Source of the DNA: a virus
IMG/VR virus record: IMGVR_UViG_3300009503_000378
Location: 1-35,878 of that record
DNA length: 35,878 bases
Strand: one strand, 5' to 3'
Below, piece after piece: positions 31,021 to 35,878 of the stretch. The first letter of the stretch is position 1. Each line of letters begins with the position of its first letter. The notes under the pieces are model-generated. The model searched no databases. It was not told the DNA's origin and worked only from the letters and a program-made list of their open reading frames with translations. Both the position numbers and the translations under genes were made by a program.

Positions 31021-32739
31021 ATGGCATACACATCGCCAGGCGTTAGAATTACAAATCAATTTCAACCACTTGCAAATCCGGCTGTAGGTGGCGACAGATT
31101 ATTAGCTATTGTAGGGAAAATACCAACAAATCCAAATCTTTTTCCAAGATTGAATGTTGAGGCTAGGAGAGCAAATTCAAACCCAGATGCAATAACATTT
31201 TTAGTACCGGATCCATCTTTAGGTACTATCTCAGATAATCAGCGTGTAGTACGTATATGGCAAGGAGGTACACGATATAATCCAGCTCCGGCAGACCATA
31301 TTTATACAGTAACTCACGGATCATCAGGTGGTACAGATACTATAACTACTACTTTATCAACTCCAGCTTCAGGTGCAAATGTTCTTGCTGTATATAGCAA
31401 AGTAGGAACAAGCTTTGTTAAATATATAGCAGGGACAGATTATACTTTTACTTTATCCAACGGATCAGGAGGCGAATTACAAGTAACTATTGATTGGTCG
31501 CCGTCCGGAAGTGAACCACCAGCAAATGAAGATTATGTTGTAGTTATTGAAGATTCGTCTGTAGATTATACATATGCAGTAGATGATACTGTGGAAGGTA
31601 AAGTGACTGTATATGTATATTGGGGTACAATTTCTAGTAATAAACCAGAGACTGGATCTGCTTATATGGCTACTGTAATATTACCATTTCCATATGATAG
31701 ACAGATTATTACGTCTACAGATGAAGCATATCGTATGTTTGGACCGGTATTGGACCCGACAAATCCAGATCCTTCAAATGCATTTTATATTAATGAATTA
31801 GCAATGGCAGCTTATTTGGCATTTAACGAAGGTGCTGGACAAATTATGCTTGTTCCGTATGATACAACTACATTAACATATGAAGCTGCTCTTGATTTGC
31901 TTAAATCGGATGATTTACCAAATATTATAACAGGTATTGATTCAACGGTAATTCAATCTGGTAATCCATCATTAAATAACAAAATTATTAATCATGTTGA
32001 AGATGCTAGTTCTCAGCAGTTTCAGAAATTTCGTATTGGGATTTTAAATCCGTCAGTTGGAGATTTCAATGATGCTAAAAGTAAATATGCTAATATGGTA
32101 GCACTTGCAGATTCTCGTCGTATAATTATAGTAGGACCATCGCAATTAACTTTTAAAATTCCTATACCAGGAACAGGTGAATATGTAGATTTTAAAACAG
32201 ATGGTGGTTATGGTGGAGTAATTTTAGGAGCTATGATGAGTCGTATTGAATATGATTTAGCAACTTCTATGTTACGTAAACCTTCTCGTACTATTTTTAA
32301 GGTTCGTAAAGATCAAGAATGGGATGATAGGAAATTAGATATTATTGCAGCTTTAGGTATTACATTATTTCAGAAAATGGATGGAGTTTATAAATGCCGT
32401 GAAGATATAACGACATCTCAATCTGGAACAATTTTTGAAGCCGAACCGACTATTACTATGATTTCTGATAATATTGCAAAATCTGCTATTAAGGTATTAG
32501 ATGCAACAGTTATTGGAACTAAACTTTTATTGCCTACAACATTAGAAAATATAAAAGCACGACTCATAAGTATGTTGGAAAATAAAGCAAAGGCTCCATC
32601 TATTATTATAGGTTATGGATCACCAGAGATTTCAGTAGATAGTACTGATCCTAGAAAAATTAATGTAGTTATTCCAGTTCAACCAGTTCAGAAAGTTAGA
32701 GAAATCAATGTTACATTTAGTTATGTAGCATCACTATAA
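31021..32739 (+). CDS. Contractile tail sheath protein
   Basis: This 572-aa protein shows the typical sheath start MAYTSPGVRITNQFQPLANP and end VREINVTFSYVASL. Between them are a variable beta insertion (about residues 85-205) and the conserved C-terminal sheath fold (RRIIIVGPSQ, GGYGGVILGAMMSRIEYD, DDRKLDIIAALGITLFQKMDG). The C-terminal strand is the part that links neighbouring subunits in known sheaths. AGGAGG precedes the ATG. Together with the tube gene it shows that the virus has a contractile (myovirus) tail. Confidence 0.9.
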   Translation: MAYTSPGVRITNQFQPLANPAVGGDRLLAIVGKIPTNPNLFPRLNVEARRANSNPDAITFLVPDPSLGTISDNQRVVRIWQGGTRYNPAPADHIYTVTHGSSGGTDTITTTLSTPASGANVLAVYSKVGTSFVKYIAGTDYTFTLSNGSGGELQVTIDWSPSGSEPPANEDYVVVIEDSSVDYTYAVDDTVEGKVTVYVYWGTISSNKPETGSAYMATVILPFPYDRQIITSTDEAYRMFGPVLDPTNPDPSNAFYINELAMAAYLAFNEGAGQIMLVPYDTTTLTYEAALDLLKSDDLPNIITGIDSTVIQSGNPSLNNKIINHVEDASSQQFQKFRIGILNPSVGDFNDAKSKYANMVALADSRRIIIVGPSQLTFKIPIPGTGEYVDFKTDGGYGGVILGAMMSRIEYDLATSMLRKPSRTIFKVRKDQEWDDRKLDIIAALGITLFQKMDGVYKCREDITTSQSGTIFEAEPTITMISDNIAKSAIKVLDATVIGTKLLLPTTLENIKARLISMLENKAKAPSIIIGYGSPEISVDSTDPRKINVVIPVQPVQKVREINVTFSYVASL

Positions 32740-32750
32740 GGATCAATCGC

Positions 32751-33200
32751 GTGAATATATTAGAAGCTAACAGATATTTGAAGAGTTTGAAAAAATCTCG
32801 TGTCAAAAACAGGATGAAACTCTCTTTTACTGTTAGTAAAATTCTTCTTACTGCTATTGAGCGTGGCGGATCTTTTAAAAAAGAGATTCCTCAAGTTATA
32901 GAAGAACGTTTTAAAAAACAACCACGTCCAATTAAAGAGGATATAAGACAACTTATTATTAAGATGCAATCAAGTGTAAATAAGGAGTTAATCTACAATC
33001 TCTCTCATATTACAGAAGTTGCACAAAAACTAGATAAAGACCAAAACGATTGGAGTGCTTTAAGATTATTAGTAGGTCCAAAATTATTGGACTTTTTGTC
33101 AAAACATATTGACATGACAGCTAAAGAATTTTTCTACAAATTGATTGGTAATAGCGGACAATTGGATAAAATATTTGATACTACAAATCATATCTTATAG
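32751..33200 (+). CDS. Hypothetical protein between sheath and tube, GTG start
   Basis: This 149-aa, basic and helical protein starts at GTG 32751 with AAGGA about 9 bases upstream. Helices include MNILEANRYLKSLKKSR, FTVSKILLTAIERG and KLLDFLSKHIDMTAKEFFYK. There is no family I recognise. It lies inside the sheath-tube pair, so a tail assembly role is plausible. Confidence 0.6.
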   Translation: MNILEANRYLKSLKKSRVKNRMKLSFTVSKILLTAIERGGSFKKEIPQVIEERFKKQPRPIKEDIRQLIIKMQSSVNKELIYNLSHITEVAQKLDKDQNDWSALRLLVGPKLLDFLSKHIDMTAKEFFYKLIGNSGQLDKIFDTTNHIL

Positions 33201-33213
33201 GAGGTAAAATATT

Positions 33214-33759
33214 ATGGCGAATCTTTACGGTCCTTCAGCTCCAGGAGTTAGGACTCAAACAGTTTTTAGTTTACAAGTAGTTATAGGAAGCTCAGTTATA
33301 GAAAGCTCCAATAATACAACTGGTACAACGAACTCAACAGATGTACAAATTGGAACAGCAACTGAACTTAGTCCTAACCACGAACGTTCTAATACGCTTA
33401 TTGGTGGTGTAGGTATAGGTGATAGAATAATGGAGATCGTTCCTGGACGTTCAAAATATTCTGTTTCCTTAAAAAAATTTTCACTATGGACAAAAAGACT
33501 GGCGGAAATTTTTGGATATAGTAGAGATTTCAGAATGTTAGCAGAAATGCAAAAACCTTTTGATATTAAAGTTTATCACGTTAATCCAAATAATAAAGAT
33601 GAAGTTGAAGTTACCATATATAGGAATTGTGTGATTAGAAGTTGGAGACGTAGACAAGAATGGTCTGATGAAGTAGTTATTGCAGATGATGTAGAAGTTG
33701 ATGTTACTTCAATAGATGCAAATAAAACACTATGGCCATCATTAAGTGAATTATTCTAA
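33214..33759 (+). CDS. Tail tube protein
   Basis: This 181-aa protein has AGGAGG upstream. The beta-rich sequence ends with the strand pattern YRNCVIRSWRRRQEWSDEV and VIADDVEVDVTSI, which fits the tube fold in which long strands form the inner barrel; an earlier segment (YSVSLKKFSLWTKRLAEIFG) fits the tube helix. Order sheath, small gene, tube, chaperones, tape measure is the usual order for contractile-tailed phages. Confidence 0.75.
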   Translation: MANLYGPSAPGVRTQTVFSLQVVIGSSVIESSNNTTGTTNSTDVQIGTATELSPNHERSNTLIGGVGIGDRIMEIVPGRSKYSVSLKKFSLWTKRLAEIFGYSRDFRMLAEMQKPFDIKVYHVNPNNKDEVEVTIYRNCVIRSWRRRQEWSDEVVIADDVEVDVTSIDANKTLWPSLSELF

Positions 33760-33781
33760 ACTAATTTAAAGGAGGTGCCCA

Positions 33782-34147
33782 ATGGGAGCACTTGAAGATT
33801 TAAAAGTTCTTATTATGGAAGGAATGCTAGAGAAGGAAGTTGAAGTAAAATTAAAGGACAAGGTTTTTAAATTTAAAATTCGTACTATGACGCTTTTGGA
33901 AGATTTAAAGGCTATGCAGGACGCAGGTTTAACTGATGTTCCTAAAAATGGTGTAGAAAACTTTAATTATATTCTTGCTGCTATTCCTTATATTGTTAAA
34001 GAAGTTAATGGAGAACCAGTCAAACCTGAAACTCTTAAAGAATTTATCGGGGTATTTCCCGGTGATGTTGTAATGCAAATATTTGACGCATATAATCAAT
34101 TACGTTCTAGAGAAATAAAAGCAGGTGAAGAACTAAAAAACTCCTAA
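33782..34147 (+). CDS. Tail assembly chaperone, zero-frame product
   Basis: This 121-aa acidic helical protein lies between the tube and tape measure genes, where tail assembly chaperones are encoded. AAGGAGGTG precedes the ATG. It ends ELKNS just after a slippery heptamer (34135-34141). A shift of one base back at that point enters the open frame 34141-34536 and gives a fusion of about 251 aa. Known chaperone pairs (lambda G and G-T) use the same arrangement: the short form and the fused form together hold the tape measure during tail assembly. Confidence 0.8.
   Translation: MGALEDLKVLIMEGMLEKEVEVKLKDKVFKFKIRTMTLLEDLKAMQDAGLTDVPKNGVENFNYILAAIPYIVKEVNGEPVKPETLKEFIGVFPGDVVMQIFDAYNQLRSREIKAGEELKNS
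34135..34141 (+). promoter_or_regulatory. Slippery heptamer for programmed -1 frameshift
   Basis: A-AAA-AAC in the zero frame (codons CTA AAA AAC) is a classic X-XXY-YYZ slip site, two codons before the TAA at 34145-34147. A GC-rich segment follows 40-60 bases downstream (34184-34200, able to form a short GATCC/GGGTC stem). No closer strong stimulator is seen. Confidence 0.8.
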
Positions 34148-34536
34148 ACGACTCCGAGTTTCGTGCCTATTGGCAATTAATAAGATCCGCGGCCGGGGTC
34201 GTTAGTGAGGAAAGATTTAGCGGATCTAAACGTACCCCAAATAGATTACAACTTATTTGGTCAGTACTGAATATGCGATTAGATGAGGGTGTTCCAATAG
34301 AAGATCTTGAAGTTGCTGAACAGGATATTTCTACTGTTCCTGATTTCTTTATTTTTGAATTATCACAACATATGTCTAGGGCTGATATTGCAAAGAAATT
34401 CCATACTACTGAAGAAGAAATAGACAAAATCATTACGAGATATATCGAAGTAGCAGCTAGACTCAATCAAGTAAAAGAGAAACTAGACACGGAATTGCGA
34501 GAAAAATATAAAAATACATCAGATAATATAGGGTGA
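34141..34536 (+). CDS. Tail assembly chaperone extension expressed by -1 frameshift
   Basis: The -1 frame is open from the slip site to TGA at 34536 and encodes 131 residues beginning LLNDSEFRAYWQLIRSAAG. The opening and the helical content (SQHMSRADIAKKFHTTEEEI, with a helix-turn-helix-like look) suit the T-type chaperone part. An ATG exists at 34273, but no Shine-Dalgarno precedes it and half of the conserved-looking region would be lost, so expression as a fusion to the preceding gene is preferred. The stop overlaps the ribosome binding site of the tape measure gene. Confidence 0.75.
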   Translation, partial: LLNDSEFRAYWQLIRSAAGVVSEERFSGSKRTPNRLQLIWSVLNMRLDEGVPIEDLEVAEQDISTVPDFFIFELSQHMSRADIAKKFHTTEEEIDKIITRYIEVAARLNQVKEKLDTELREKYKNTSDNIG

Positions 34537-34541
34537 CTTTT

Positions 34542-35878
34542 ATGGCAGATTTAGAATTAAATAAGATTATAGAAGAGTTAAAAAAGGCTACACAAGATCT
34601 CAAAGAAGTTTTTGAGATGAAAGATTTGGATGATAAATCTACCCTTCTTTTGACTAAACTTAAAGCTGTCGAAACCCTATTTGCCTCCCTTAATAAATTG
34701 GAAGAAAAATCTAAAACCAATATATTAAATTTAACCAAAAGCCAAAAAGCTTGGACGGATGAAGCTAAAAAGACTAAAAAAGCTATTGAAGAAGCTTTTA
34801 TAGCGAATGCGGAAAAACGTATTTCAAAGATGAAAGGTGTTGATTATGAGGAACAACGAGCTACTAATGAAATGGTCGGACAGCTTCGGTTATTGCAGAG
34901 AATTGGAGATAAAGAAACAGCATCATTAGCTACTAATAAACTTCGTGTATATTACACTACTGTTTGGACAAAACAAGTTGGAAATGCCCTTCAAATAGCT
35001 AAACAGTTTACATCTGAAGAAGGAATGGCAGGAGGGCTTAGTAGCTTAGCTACAGCTGGAATTAGTAAAGGTCTAGGAAGTATTATTGGAGGATTAACAG
35101 CTGGGGGTATTGGAGCAGTTTCAACTTTTATGGTAGGGATTATCGGTGTAGGTACAATCGCTTATAGTCTTTATCAAAATTTGCATCAGTTAAAGGATCG
35201 TGTAGCTGGTTATACTACTATGATAGGATCAAGTACAAAATCCAGTTATGAAGTAGCCAGACAAGCTGAATTTTATTCTGGGACTCTTGCTAAAGCTTCT
35301 CACGATTTTGCTATGAAGACAGACGAAGTAAGATCAGCTCATAGTATTTTTGCTCAGAATTTAATGGTTGAATCAGAAGATTTTTTTAATATTCTGAAAA
35401 GTGGAACAAAGAGTTTAGGAGGTATCCGTCGCTATGCTACAGCATTTGGACTTTCTTATGATGATGCTACTCAAGCATCTATACTTTTAACTAATACACA
35501 ACGTAAATTAGTTGGAGCAAAAAAAGCTGAAGAAGCAGCTACTAAAGATTCAATTTATTTATTTTCTAATTTAAGATATGCAGCTAGGAAAACTGGTATA
35601 GCACTTCCAGCTTTAGAAAGAGCTGCCAGAAGTGCTGTTTCTTCTACTAATGAATATGCTACATCTGCAGAATCAGTTAGCAGAATGATGACTATGCTTT
35701 TGACTCAAAAAAGTTCGGTAGCTCCTGCTACAGCTGAACAAGCTGCAAGCGATGTGGCAGCTATTACTAGTGCTATTAGAAGTATGCCATTAACAGCAAA
35801 AATGTTAGCTATGCCTCAAGCAGGTTTAGGAGCAGGGATTGAAATGATGGGATTAGATCCTATGCAATTATTAGAAAA
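34542..35878 (+). CDS. Tail tape measure protein, N-terminal part (runs off window)
   Basis: The frame opens at ATG 34542 after GGGTGA and stays open for 445 codons to the window end. Residues 1-105 are charged coiled coil (LELNKIIEELKKATQDLKEV). Around residues 160-215 is a Gly-rich hydrophobic region (GLGSIIGGLTAGGIGAVSTF, then VGIIGVGTIAYS) as found in tape measures that insert in membranes. The remainder is Ala-rich helix (AARKTGIALPALERAARSAV). The position after the chaperones fits. The protein sets tail length and is ejected with DNA. The C-terminus is missing here. Confidence 0.85.
   Translation, partial: MADLELNKIIEELKKATQDLKEVFEMKDLDDKSTLLLTKLKAVETLFASLNKLEEKSKTNILNLTKSQKAWTDEAKKTKKAIEEAFIANAEKRISKMKGVDYEEQRATNEMVGQLRLLQRIGDKETASLATNKLRVYYTTVWTKQVGNALQIAKQFTSEEGMAGGLSSLATAGISKGLGSIIGGLTAGGIGAVSTFMVGIIGVGTIAYSLYQNLHQLKDRVAGYTTMIGSSTKSSYEVARQAEFYSGTLAKASHDFAMKTDEVRSAHSIFAQNLMVESEDFFNILKSGTKSLGGIRRYATAFGLSYDDATQASILLTNTQRKLVGAKKAEEAATKDSIYLFSNLRYAARKTGIALPALERAARSAVSSTNEYATSAESVSRMMTMLLTQKSSVAPATAEQAASDVAAITSAIRSMPLTAKMLAMPQAGLGAGIEMMGLDPMQLLE

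Noticed and set aside
34273-34536. Independent gene starting at ATG 34273
   Set aside because: It has no Shine-Dalgarno, and the frame is open upstream to the slip site with tail-chaperone-like sequence, so frameshift expression explains it better.

Overview
The window is about 36 kb of the virion-structure region of a tailed bacteriophage (Caudoviricetes) with a contractile tail. The identifiable hallmark genes are a large terminase, a portal, an HK97-type major capsid protein, a prohead protease, a contractile sheath, a tail tube protein, tail-assembly chaperones with a programmed -1 frameshift, and a tape measure protein. The DNA is AT-rich, every clearly supported gene is on the + strand, genes are tightly packed, and most carry strong AGGAGG-type ribosome binding sites. 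TAA, TAG and TGA all act as stops, so the standard bacterial code applies. The host cannot be read from the sequence. Both window ends cut genes.

Layout. 1-3514: a kelch-type adhesin with Thr-Pro linkers, then a full-length CCA-adding-enzyme homologue. 3550-5635: small structural or unknown genes. 5640-10204: terminase large subunit, then the portal, which is interrupted by a 352-residue intein with a LAGLIDADG-type endonuclease. 10243-13984: an unusual fusion of a HAD phosphatase with a LigD-PolDom-like archaeo-eukaryotic primase/polymerase, two small genes, a multi-helix-turn-helix protein and a metallophosphoesterase with its own N-terminal helix-turn-helix. A clear terminator follows, then a C-rich tract that is a strong G-quadruplex motif on the - strand. 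14105-19100: small genes, a large acidic scaffold-like protein, a probable capsid decoration protein and the major capsid protein. 19101-19271 is non-coding and holds at least three hairpins and an 11-base copy of the 16S rRNA anti-Shine-Dalgarno tail.

19272-26710 is an accessory head region around the prohead protease. Five different translation starts share the N-terminal peptide MSF[IV]NFK[KR] (one with an extra Ser): a nucleotidyltransferase-like protein, an internally initiated Gly-rich/ferritin-like protein, a 105-aa protein, a 149-aa protein and a three-repeat helical protein. I infer that this peptide is a capsid-targeting signal for packaged internal proteins, comparable in role to the T4 internal-protein signals. 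26722-34536 is the neck and tail module: connector-like proteins, a pair of recently duplicated genes with a diverged centre, a large helical protein, sheath, tube and frameshifted chaperones. The tape measure gene runs off the right end.

The most promising undescribed elements are the putative capsid-cargo set with a common N-terminal tag, and the HAD-PolDom fusion beside the portal. The latter combines a possible 3'-end-healing phosphatase with an NHEJ-type polymerase and could act on genome ends.
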